Positions 47,251 through 58,553 of a DNA stretch of 64,000 bases are shown in pieces (position 1 is the first letter of the stretch; every line of letters begins with the position of its first letter). This stretch comes from Oxyruncus cristatus (Eukaryota; Chordata; Aves; Passeriformes; Cotingidae), in the NCBI GenBank assembly GCA_013399855.1, contig VXAY01001313.1:481084-545083 (forward strand), written 5' to 3'. A program made the position numbers and the translations under genes. The notes beneath the pieces were generated by a model. The model did no database searches. It saw nothing but the letters and a program-made list of their open reading frames with translations, and was not told the origin of the DNA.

Positions 47251-50200
47251 ATGTGACAGGAGTCCTGCCTGCTGTTGCTGCTGTGCAACAGCTGGGAAGG
47301 GAACACAGTGCCTATTGATCAGCTTTGTTTAGGGGAACATCCACAACTAGATGTGTGCTGGGATAACACACCGGAGTCCTTCGGCAGCTCAGCAGCTTAA
47401 CAGCTCTTCTTGACGTATCAGGTGAGCCTGCTAAGGAGGGACTAACAGGTCCTCACTAAAGGTAAAGTTTGGTCATACCATATCCATCTTTCAAAGTCAC
47501 CCTGAGGCATCTCAAGGAAATGTTAAAAAGTATTCAGATGTCTCTATGGTATTGGATCAATTTTTTTTCTTTTTTTTTTTAAATTAGGTTAGATTCATTG
47601 CTGTTTGACCAGGAATATCCTTAAACCTTTTGGGTACTTCAGGTTTTCAATTCCCAGTCCCCACTGGGCCCCTATGTGTATGATCCTAAACAAGGAACAA
47701 CTGTCTCTGACATGATTATGTTTCCTCACTCATCAAGGAGTCTCAGCTAGTATTGTTAAAGCACTTTGAATGAAAGATTACAGACTTGTCTGCTACTCCT
47801 TTTCCATTTGACTGATAATGCATTTCTGTGCACCATTTTTGCTGTGTGTCTGTCACCACACCGTGCTGGCTTTCACTGAGATGTGTTTCATTCCAAAAAG
47901 TCCTCCTAAAAGCAGTGGGTGGGTTCATATCCAAAGCTGGCTGCCTGAAAGGATCAGGTCCCAGCTGCACACTTTATGCCCTAAGCGCTCCTTAAAGCAG
48001 TGTATGGGCTAATGTGCTTCTCAGAATAATTAAGGGGAGTAGATTCTGTTGCTAGATGAGCAAATTAATCTGATTTATAAACTTAATGCATCTCTATTGC
48101 TTATAGGACATCACACAAAAATGCACACTTGAATTAGCAGGTTATTAATGTGCTCCAAATCAGGATTTGTCAGCAATGTAATGCAAGTCTTTTGAACTTC
48201 TCCAGGAACTCACAACATTCACCACTTTGCAAGGCTTCTGAGTGTACTGCGTTTGTTTTTAAACATTAATTTGGACTGTGACTTCAACCAGATCTACTTT
48301 CTTCTCACCATAATTATTCAATTCAACGTAATTCAATTAAGCTACAACTGTTTATGCCAGTGTAATTAGGAGGAGAATTTAGCCTGATAAGATACAACAT
48401 GACTTTAAAAGTCAGTGGTTAGGCTGCACTGTAAAATACAGTTACATGATGAGGTACAGGTAGCATTGCTTTCCTACTCTGCCAGTCTTACCAACTCAGA
48501 ACAAACAGCCAAGGCAAAAAAAACCCCATACAATTGTTTGGAGACTTCAGAATTCCTTATTGGCCTCCATAATCAGCAAAAATGGATTTTATACTGGAAT
48601 GGAAAGTAATGGTCCTGCCAAGTTTATTTTATTGACGTTCTACACTTTTACACAGTATGTGGGTCCCCACTGGCCTGGAAAATTCTGGTAGCTTTTTACT
48701 GAAAGTAGACTCAGTTTATATTAAATCTACACAGACATTTGCCACTGCATACACTTTGGAAGACATTTTGGTAACTATATTATTAGTTTCAGAACTGTAT
48801 CATGAAAGTTTTGCCTTAGAGTGAGATGAATTACACTCAGGATAACTAAAGCAGTGCAGTTTGCAAATAGCATGAGTTTCTTTTGTTCCTTGAGCAATAA
48901 ATTACTCCTGGAACCTCAGCACAAATCTGCCCAGAGGGGATAATCAAAATGAATACAGTGCAAAAGTCATGCCAGAGTGCCACAGGATGAAAATTTTACT
49001 TCTAGAAGAAGGTAAAATAGAAGAATAAGAAGTAGAGAAGAGTGAAAAGAAGCATCTTTTGGTTTTGATGCTTGCCTGGTCAGGTAATGTGAAATGTTTG
49101 TTCCACTTGAATATTAAGCTTTCATTCCTTAACAGATCTTTCCTTGCCTTTCATTTGAACACTTCCTAAGAGAATGATAAAAATTCATTTTATTTACACA
49201 GTCTCAGTCCATAACCCTCCTTACATATATTTTCCCAAGGAATCAAATCCAGACTAAACACGGAGACAACTTTGTTTATGCACAACTGGATTTTTCTTTT
49301 TTCTGACCCTAGTTTTACAGGAACTCTACTGTCAAAGGAAAAGGGGTTCCATCTGCTATGAATGCTGGAATATACTTGTGCAGATTGTAATGGTGACCTG
49401 GTATTAATGGTGGCACCAATGGTTCAGATCAAAGGGAGGTGAGCAGAGATGAACACTTGTCATTGGGCAGCAGGATTACAGTCTTAAAACCCAAACAGGC
49501 AAAAAGGGAGTCGGCATCACAAAAATCTTACTAGCCTGATAAACATGATGGACACAAGAAAAAAGGACTATTTTCTGTGGGGAACTGATCTCAGAGAACT
49601 TGCACATTCCACAGGACCAAGATCCACAGTGCCCCCAAGATCCAGTTCAGTGTATCAGCCGAGTCTCTCTCTTTGGTGTGGTCTACAGAGCTACACTGTA
49701 TATGAGTTTAAGATCATACAATTTACACTTTTGAGGCAGTAAACAATTTTTTCATAGATTCTTTACCTCTGAAAGAAAGATTAAATAATTTATCCTTGTT
49801 GAATGACTCCTTTCCAACACAATGTTAAAAAGAAATATTGACACTGATACTGAGGTTTAGCCTAGTTTCCCTAATGTTTTGGCAAGCTTTTCCTGTGAGA
49901 CTCTCAATTCTCCCTGCTTTGTCCTCTTCCCGGAGAACTTATTCAAATAACTTGGGACAGAAACGGAAACAAAAAAAACCCACAAAGTGTAAATGCTGCT
50001 CCACAAACCAGCTGTTTGTTCTAACTGCATCGCTCTGAAAAGCCACTCCAATACCTGCCTAGAGTTACCTCCGAAAGCAGAGTTGAGAAAGAAACAGGCT
50101 CTTGTCTAACACATTTCTCATTCAAAGCATTTCACAAGTATTAGCTAAACAACCCTTGTAATGTGCCCACAGGACAAGTAATAGATGGTCTTTGCAGAAA

Positions 50201-53200
50201 GAGGTAGGAACAGGATCTGTCTGACTTGCCAATGGCCACTAGGAAGACAAGCTGCAAAACCCAACCAAACCTCTGAGTTTCCCAGCTCCATTCACCAGGC
50301 GCCCGTTATTTATTTATTTACACTCACAAAAGAGACTCACATCTCCTTTTGTGAGCCAACAGCAGTTAAGGTGGGGCAATCAATACAGAGAGACCATCTC
50401 TCACCCGTCTTTTGGTAACACAATTCTCACTAGAACGTCCTTGTCCTGGCCCGTGCAGGCTCCTTGCACCAGCACAGGCACACAAACCCGGCGAGGTGTC
50501 CCCCAAGGGCTCAGCGCGGCGTGAGGACACACCGCGGTCGCAGCACTGACACAGGGCAGAGGGATGTGTGAATCCACCCTGTGGAATATTTCCCGTGTGT
50601 TTTTTTCAGCCCTGAATTATGCACAGCCTGCTTCACAGCCCACGTGCCTTTGGGAGCCAGCAGTGGGGTTAAGAGGCTGAGCTTGTAGGTGAATTGTGAT
50701 AGTCTTTGGAAGAAGCAATTATTCTGCACTGGCAGACACCAATTTTAAATTATGAGGGTTGAAATTATGGAACAATTCATATTATGTTTCTGGCAGTTCC
50801 ACACTGTCTCACTGAGTAACTTAAATTTATAAAGAAGACAAAAATAAAAGGTGACAAAGACTGCACATTTTCCCTCAAAATATAAATTATTCAGCAATAC
50901 TAAAAACATATGAGCAGCAGTCAGGGTTCCCACAACTCTGTGGCATTCTAGTATTCAGCAGTTTCTATTGAATTCAAAAAGATATTAAAAAGTCTTCCTA
51001 CCAGTCAGGATTTTTTTGTTTTGTTTTCGCTTTGGGTTTTTCATGAGAGACGGTCACTGCTTTAAAAAAAAAATGTAACAAAACAGTCAAGCAAATGTGA
51101 AAAGCTAACAGCAAAAATAACAGGCATGGGCAGAGAGCATATTAAGGATGAAAAAAATCAATTTTTTGGCCTTACAACAGTGTATCTTGGGAACACTAAT
51201 AATAGGTGCCTCTTTTCTCTGTGAAATGATTTTCCCTTTCTTTGCACATGATCTGATACAGGATTTGTCTAGCTGTAATATCTAGATGCAAATCAAGTGA
51301 AAAAGGAACCTTTGTCTGCTACTTTAAAAGCAGGAATTCTGACTGGAGAAGGGATGATTAAAATGCTGCGTGTGGCAACGGTAGACGAGTGACTGTCTCC
51401 CTGACAACAACGATAATGCTCATATGAATAAAATCCCCTGTTTACATAAAAGTTTGGAGGTTTAGGTCCTAGAAATGTCAAAAGCAGCTGAGCCTGCCAT
51501 ATCATTGAGTATTGTTATTGATTTCTTAATTATCAGGTGTGAAACATGTTGATATTCAGTTTATTCTATTTTTAGTTGAGTTTCCTCTTTTTCTGTTGCT
51601 ATCTTGGAAAAGAAATGTAACATTTCTAGAACTGCGGGTTCAACAGCCTCATTTTTCCCAGTATGTGCTCTTAGATTCGAAGTCTGATACATTTATTGCT
51701 TTACGATTTCTTAACAGATTCATTACATTGAGGAAGAACGTTATTTGGTTTTCTTTATTGCCACAAGGCATATTTATATCAATTAATTGCATTAGATATT
51801 CACATAATTACCCCTCGTTTCTGGAAAAAAAACATACACTGTTAATGTTGTGTAACTCATGGCAAATGACGCCATTAGACCCTTTGGAAGAACTCTGACA
51901 GGAAAGGTGCTTAATTTCTGCAAAATATGGGTTTAGGCTTCAGAGCCAATTGCTTTTTTTCAAACTTTAAATCAAGCAGCATGCATCCATAGCTTCATTA
52001 TGGCTGAGAAAGTCTCTGCTGATGAGCTGTAATCAATAGATAAGCACTGATTCCCTTAGCTAAAATGTATCTATTCAGATTAACTGCAATCCAGAGGGTT
52101 CCCAGGCTGCACGGCCTCAGTGTCTTGCACCTGCTGAGCACGGTCTGACATGCTGGGGGGAGTGCAGGGGAGGCCACGTTGCAGTGGGCAATTTTTCAGC
52201 AGAGAGCCTGTGGTGCTGAGCAGCTGGAGCCAGGGTCCTGCTGAGCCCTGGATGTTCAGATGTTCTGATAAGCTAAGATGTCAAACAGCAGCTGGAGCAA
52301 GGTCTCCACTTCTTCCAAAACTATCCTAACCACTGTGGAGAGTCAGGCTCTCCTTACAGCTTGGCTCTTATCTCCAAGCTGTTGTTAAACAAGTCAGGAA
52401 TGTAATGTACTAAACATTTTCCCCCTGTAGGTCTCCCCATATGCTGTGCTGAGACTCCACCAGGACCAAGTACAGAGAGAGGGACTACTCTCAATCCCAT
52501 CACTGTTCCTGCTCCCATCCTTACCTGTGCCAGCCTAACTGCAGTGGGAAGAAGCACAACACCCAACTACAGAGGGAAACAAGCAGAAGATCTTACAGTG
52601 CCGTGGAGTTCTAATTGTGTTTTCACCGGCCTTGCTTTTAGGAACATGCCCCCGGCAAGACAAGGAAGGAGCTGCTGGGCTGAGCAGCTGCCCGTGCAGC
52701 AGCCGAGTGCTGCTGGCACAGCACACACCTCCAGGCTGCTCCCAGCACTGGTGGAAGCCCGGCAGTCTCCGAGAGCACAGCAGACAGGGCAGCCCTCAGG
52801 CACTGCGCTGAGCCAAGGACGGCGTCCAGATGTGCAGAGGGGCACAGAGAAAGGGCTTCATCTCTGCCTAGGCGTGGGGCTTGTAAACTAGGCTTTCTTA
52901 ACATGACTTACATCAAGCTACCCCCATCTTTTTTCTTGCTTTTGCAAATCCCATGCCAGCAAACTGTTCCCAGAGCCGGCATCTTCCTCACAAAATCACA
53001 CATCCCTTTTCTTCCACCCTCAGCAGCGTTTGTTACGGACACACAAACACGTCAGCTGCGGCAGAAATGGGCTGACGCAAGGCTGTGTTCGGAAGTGCCA
53101 CCAAAACCCCTGAGGCAGAAGATCACCCAAGGGGGCAGGTTGGCCCTTGGCAGCTGCACGGGCTGGTGGCACAGCAGTGATGGGGAATGTAGGGCAGCTG

Positions 53201-56200
53201 CTGCTGGACACTCACTGCAGCCCAAACCTGTTCTCTGGGCCTTGTATCCAGGCAGGGCCTCTGGAGGAGCTGCCTTTACAGAAAAGTTCCTGCAGTGACT
53301 GGCGACAAATGAGAAGGAAATTATTCATATGGCATCGATTGTCATTTTAATGGGCTATTTATCACACGTTGCTACTCCTGTGGCTATAGTAGCGCTCAAG
53401 TGCATAATTGTTCTGAGCACTGTAGTAACATGGGGAAAGGTGATTCCCTGCATGCTAATTGTCCTTCCCAAATTATGGTGTATTTTCCTTTAGTCATAGG
53501 GTGGGGAGAAAAACACCACTGCTCATTTTTCAGGTACAGCTTTGATAGCAAAAGAAAAGTAATTAGTAGCGTGGTCCCTGGCAACCTGAAAATAATGATT
53601 TGAGAGGTTTACTTTGAATACTTACTTCCAGAGTATCTATTCAGAAAATACTAGTTTAATTTCTAGGGGATGACTAGAACATAGCAAGCCAAATGGTTTT
53701 CTTTCCTTTGTTATGGAAAAGTACTTCAATTTAAAACCAACTTCAAGTAAGCATAATAAAATCATACTCAAAGTAAATGAAGTTCAATTTTGAACTATTT
53801 ATTAAAAACAACAGTAATACATATTAATTGAATAAAATGAAGTTAAAATCTACAGTAGTATAAAAGACAGTAGTTTCAAAAGAGAACTATAGCATATACT
53901 TGCTTGTGTAGCTGATTTTAGAGTAACTACTGCTTTTCAACCTGTGCATAACTGGGCTTTACACTGAGGCTTTGGCAATCCTTAGTCCCACTTGCTATAG
54001 GAGTCTCTTTCCCAAAAATCTGGAAACTGGGACCATGATGTTTTCAACATTTGTCTCTTCTACCTCTGGGCTACAATTTGCAGCATCACTTCCAGTCCTT
54101 CCTAATCAGGAAAAAAGGGGCTCATCTCTGGGATGAACAGCCAAGACACAGTCAAAGCAAATGCTTCAGACTCGGATTTTTTTTGCTATAAAGCATTTAT
54201 GAAGTAATTCTGAAGGCTGAATCAATTCATTATAGCCATCTGACCACAGATAATTCAAAATAAATGGGGAAAAAAACCAGCTTAATGGATTGTTTACTAC
54301 GCATTGTTTGCCCGGTTGTGGGCACAGTGGCAGCAACCCTTCCATGTTTGCCAGCTCTGAGCATGTTGTCAAACGTGGCCAGGGCTGCAGAGTCAACAGG
54401 GAGGGATGTTCTACTGCCTAAATCACAGCGAAGGGCTACTGTGAGTACAGCCGTGGAAGTTTTCCCACGTATTTCAAAGAGTGGCAGGGTTGTTATTCAG
54501 TGTGAACGGGCGGCACAACCAAAGGCCGAACTGCAGACCTATTAACATTAGGTAGATTGGTCCCTTGAGCATCAAAGCTTCTTCAATAAGCAATGAATGT
54601 TTTTCAAACACACAAGAGCTGCTTGCACCTACCATTCAATAAAAGAAAAAAAAAAGGCTTCAAGCTTTTCTGAACAAAGAACAGCCATCGAGTTTTGTCC
54701 CACTATGCCCTTTGTTCCACAGCTGATAAACATTTCTTTCAAAATCCCTTATTTGCCCACCCTATTATTTTTTTTTTTGTGAAGGTTAGAAATTCTGATT
54801 TTATTTCCATTTTAGATTCATGGCTACTCTATAACTGGTTTTCTTTATAATGGCTTTTTATTTGAACCAAAATTCTTTTCCATGGTGTTTCTTTCCCTGT
54901 TCATCTCACTGAAAGTGAGATAACAAATCCTCTTGTCCTTTCCAAGTTGAACAAATAAAGCCCCCCTGGTTTTATCCCGTATGATACCCCCCCATGTCAG
55001 TCTTTACCCCATACCTAATCCTGTTGCACATCCTCTCTCGTGTACACACAGGCATAAACCCGAGAGGTGTAGAAGTGGGGAAATGATTTTCATGGGAATA
55101 AAGATTTTCTTTAAAACTAACGTTGCATAGGCTATTACTGTACAGCACACCTATCACAGCCATATTTTGTAAAACTGAAGTATTTTTGCACTTACATTTC
55201 ATAATTTATGCTGGGTGTTTTGTGTCTGGTTGTGGTAGTGTCTAGTGAGACCTATCAGGCAAACATTCCATTTATTTTGATGCATTCAGCTGGAATTTTG
55301 TGATAAGACCAAACATGGCATTTTAAAGATGTTTTATTTTGCTAGGGAGGGATTTCCTCAGTCTGTTTGTCTTACTATTGGATGCAGGTTTTAAGCATTT
55401 GTAGAAGACCATCTTCCTTTATTTTTTTGAGCAAAACAGCAAATATGACTTCAGGGAATTAAACATTTCTATTAGAGGCTATGATGACACCATAACCAAA
55501 AATTTTGACTGGATCTACTTCTCTCTACATTCCTTTGCGTTTCTCATGAGCAGCACATTTAGATACAGTCCCTCTTTCCAGGAGGTAAGAATGACAGTGA
55601 AGTACAAGAGAGTGGGAGATCATCCTCTCATTATCACTAATATTCAGTTTCAACATCCTTGGTTAAAACTGCTCTTTTCAAAACAGGGTTTTGTTGAGTG
55701 ACAATAAATTGCTTTATTTTCTCTTCTCCAGTGAAGAACAGGCCTGTGTTAATTTATCTGGGATAAACATGCATACAGCCCACATTGTGCTCCCATCCTG
55801 TTGTTTACAGTTGTTGGCCCTGCCTGGTGTGCTGTCGATGTGGCCTGTTACAGACGTATGGAGGGTCAGAAAGGACTGGCAGCATGGAGCAGCGATCGCT
55901 CTCTGTTGCCCAGCTATTTTCATTAGGTCTTATTCATGTGCCCCGAGAGTGAGAGAGTCAAAGTCATCTGCCTGCTGGTTATTATGCTGCTGCACAAAGG
56001 GGTCCTTCAGCCCAGAGCAGGAGACTGAAAACAAGACTGTTGATAAATTATTGTGACCCATCCTACTCCTATTTAGTGTCACTGCAGCTGTCTGGAGCTG
56101 AAGTTAACACCCACATCTGCACATAACCAGGGTGTTTTTACACCCAAAACCAGAACAAAAGCTCCATGCATGGAGACCGTGTATCAAGAAGCTCAAGCAA

Positions 56201-56894
56201 GCCTGGAGCGATCTCACGTAGCTTCTTCGGGTATTGAAAATTTCTTTCAATCACAAATTATTACAAAATGTTTGGTGCAATTTCTCTCCCCTGGTTGGTA
56301 TCACAAAGCTGAACATATAATTTAGCTCAAATTTTAACATTAACAGAAGCTTATGTCAGAACAGGTACCAAAAACTACTTCAGCTAATTGTAATCAATGA
56401 GAAGACACGGCTAATCAGCATGTATCATGTCTCATGGACTCTTCCTGTTCGCCACAGACCCCCAAATTACTGCACCGGTAAATCCACAACATCTCCTGTG
56501 GTCTGGAATATAAATATATTCACCTTCAGGGTGGTACTGGGAACAACAGGGCACAGCAGCTTCCTGGCTAACTGAAAATGAATCAGCAGTTACTAACGTT
56601 TGTTAAAAACAAAATATACACCACCTACCAAGTGGAAATGAAAGCTCTCCGCTGTTACTGGAGCAGCTATCACTGCGAAACTGGCTGTACATTAGAAACT
56701 ACATTGACTTTCATTTGCTTCTGATATATGTCTTGCCTGTCTGACATGATTTGAAATGTTTTATCACGTGCAAATCCCTCCACCAAGGAAGACAAAATCA
56801 AATATGCAATACAGTGTCAGTGATAACTATCCAAGCAGCAATACACAGAGAAGCGTTAGGAGGCATGCTGAACTGAGGGTTGCAAAGCAACGCT
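47251..56894. other. Non-coding stretch with small GC-rich islets
   Basis: No gene or transposon is recognised. A small CpG cluster lies at about 50440-50550 (CCGCGGTCGC and GCGCGGCGTG). A GC-rich islet lies at about 52620-53300, with overlapping frames on both strands. A 93-codon frame (54264-54545) and a 121-codon frame (55691-56056) are discussed as observations. Confidence 0.5.
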
Positions 56895-57150
56895 GATGAG
56901 CAGGAGGCAGATTTCCTGGGCTGCATTAATATGGGAGGTGATTATTCCTTTTTTTTCAATGTTGGTAAGGCCCCAGGTGGAATAATGAGTATAGTCCAGG
57001 CCCTGACACTCTGAAGGTTGAGGGAATCTTTATGGAAGGTTTTAAGAAGAGGTTACACAAATATTTCTCAGAGGTGAAGTAGATGAATATCTTGTCTCAA
57101 GCTGGACTTAAGACTTTTCAGGTGGTCCCTCTCAGTCCTATATAACACCA
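56895..57150 (+). mobile_element. Ancient CR1 LINE with internal deletion
   Basis: The left half reads TTCCTGGGCTGCATTAATAT, GGAGGTGATTATTCC, then TTGGTAAGGCCCCAGGTGGA and GTCCAGGCCCTGAC. This is the CR1 ORF2 C-terminal order (…LGCI…IIPL.S.LVRP.VE…) with stops. The sequence then jumps to GGAAGGTTTTAAGAAGAGGT, the 3' untranslated landmark 'gaggtttttaaggcccgg', and finishes in CAGGTGGTCCCTCTCAGTCCTATA, equivalent to 'gaggtcccttccagccctat'. Several hundred bases normally lying between these parts are missing, so the copy has lost its middle (near 57010-57025). No reading frame survives. Plus orientation. Confidence 0.7.
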
Positions 57151-57550
57151 TTTACATCACTGAATGTCAAGGTTAGTATTCCTGGTTAAAAACAAACCAA
57201 GAATAGAAATGCCAAAATTCAATCAGACAGCTACTGCTACACTAATGAATTTTAGGGCATTAACCTCATACTGGTATCAGTGACTGCTGCATTAAGCCTT
57301 TCCCAAAGACCTGGATTTAACAACTGTATACAAATTACCCACACGTGCTTAAATGCACTTAGATTTTAAGATCAAAAAACCTGTCTCCTCCTTACCAACT
57401 CCATCTAACGATGCAGACATTTTTCCAGAACTTAATTATGAGAAGACAGCCACATCCTTCCTGAAAACAAAGTACTTTCTGAGGAAAAGCACAAACATCT
57501 TGCTCATCCCACTGGTGTTCTGCACTAAGGGCCCTTTTCTCTGCAGCTAA
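57151..57550. other. Non-coding stretch ending in an acceptor-like tract
   Basis: AT-rich and without a recognised element. It ends in CCCTTTTCTCTGCAG (57533-57547), which has the form of a 3' splice site and sits immediately before the CpG-rich segment. Confidence 0.45.
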
Positions 57551-57905
57551 TTGCGAAGAAGTGGTGTTGGCAGAGCTGGATGCTCTCTCCGCCCTGGGAG
57601 GGAACGATTTCTACAGGAGCTCATGCGCCAGCACAGAGCACGTCTGCCAGCACAGCCAGAAATGGGGGCTGACAGCTCTGCGTCCCAGGGAGCTCATGAC
57701 CTCACGGAAGCGGGGCTGCCGACGGCTCTCGGTGTCCCAGGAGAGGCGTGAGCCGCCCCAGCTCGTCCTGCTCTGATCGCACGGCAGCGCCGAGCAGGAA
57801 CCAGGCTGGGAGCATCTCTGCTGAACACACACCGACACCGGAGCGGCTGCGAGCGCTGAACATGATTCATCTCCTGCCTTCAGGATTTCACAGACGCAGC
57901 TCCAG
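57551..57905. promoter_or_regulatory. CpG-island-like segment
   Basis: About 350 bp with roughly 24 CpG dinucleotides by my hand count and a GC content near 60%. The observed/expected CpG ratio comes out around 0.7, by far the highest density in this CpG-poor window. Dense patches include GCTGCCGACGGCTCTCGG, GATCGCACGGCAGCGCCGAG and CACCGACACCGGAGCGGC. In vertebrates such segments often mark unmethylated promoters. No first exon of a known gene is visible here. An open frame runs in from the acceptor-like CTGCAG at 57547 and stops at 57774-57776. It could equally be a GC-rich exon or a recently CpG-rich insertion. Confidence 0.4.
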
Positions 57906-58495
57906 CTTCCAGCCAGGGCAGTACAAATGCAAATCCAGCCCTGATGTTGTCTAAATGCACCCTCCCTGCAGGCACCTCAGCCTGTTCAATTAACAGGTAT
58001 AGGACACACTGAGTCTAATTCCCTTCTGGAGATCTATCATCCAGCTGCTCATAAACAAGCTCCCCGTTAAAGTGGAATTGTCAGCCCCCCCCCCCCGACA
58101 CACACAGTTAGACCTGGAGTTACTGCCCAAGAGCACTAGGGAGTATAATTTGTTTTCCACATCTACCTACATGTGGGTTTCAGGTTATCAGGTGCCAAAG
58201 CAGCAGAAGGTGTACGCAGTTACTCAAACCCGTTAATAGGAAATAATTTAAACGAGCAGTTTACTCATTGCCTACAGAGGGAGGGAATAGTCTAAGAAAT
58301 GTTACAGCCTAAGTACCTTGCCTTTGGGAACTCTTTAGCTCCCTTCACCTGTCAGCTTTTCCCTAATGCGACAACTTCAAACAGAAAATTAAACACACAG
58401 AAGGGAGAAAAGCACATCTGGATTGAAACTGCGGTTTACTCCTGGAAAGCAAGTGCGAGTGCGCCTTCCTGGGACACAGCTGCTTGAACATTTCT
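57906..58495. other. Non-coding stretch with a 12-C run
   Basis: No gene or transposon is recognised. A run of twelve C residues lies at 58085-58096. Confidence 0.55.
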
Positions 58496-58553
58496 CCTGC
58501 TGCAGGGGAAACAGGGATTCAGTGAGAAGTTTCTGGAAGCCTCCCCCGTGTCC
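58496..58553 (-). mobile_element. Short ERV LTR fragment
   Basis: CAGGGATTCAGTGAGAAGTTTCTGGAAGCCTCCCCCGTGTCC (around 58512-58553) is nearly identical to the start of the LTR at 61801-62415 and matches the 3' part of the avian LTR family in minus orientation. Similarity stops abruptly after GTGTCCAA, so only a fragment is preserved. The preceding CTGCTGCAGGGG may extend the match by about 15 bases. Confidence 0.55.
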
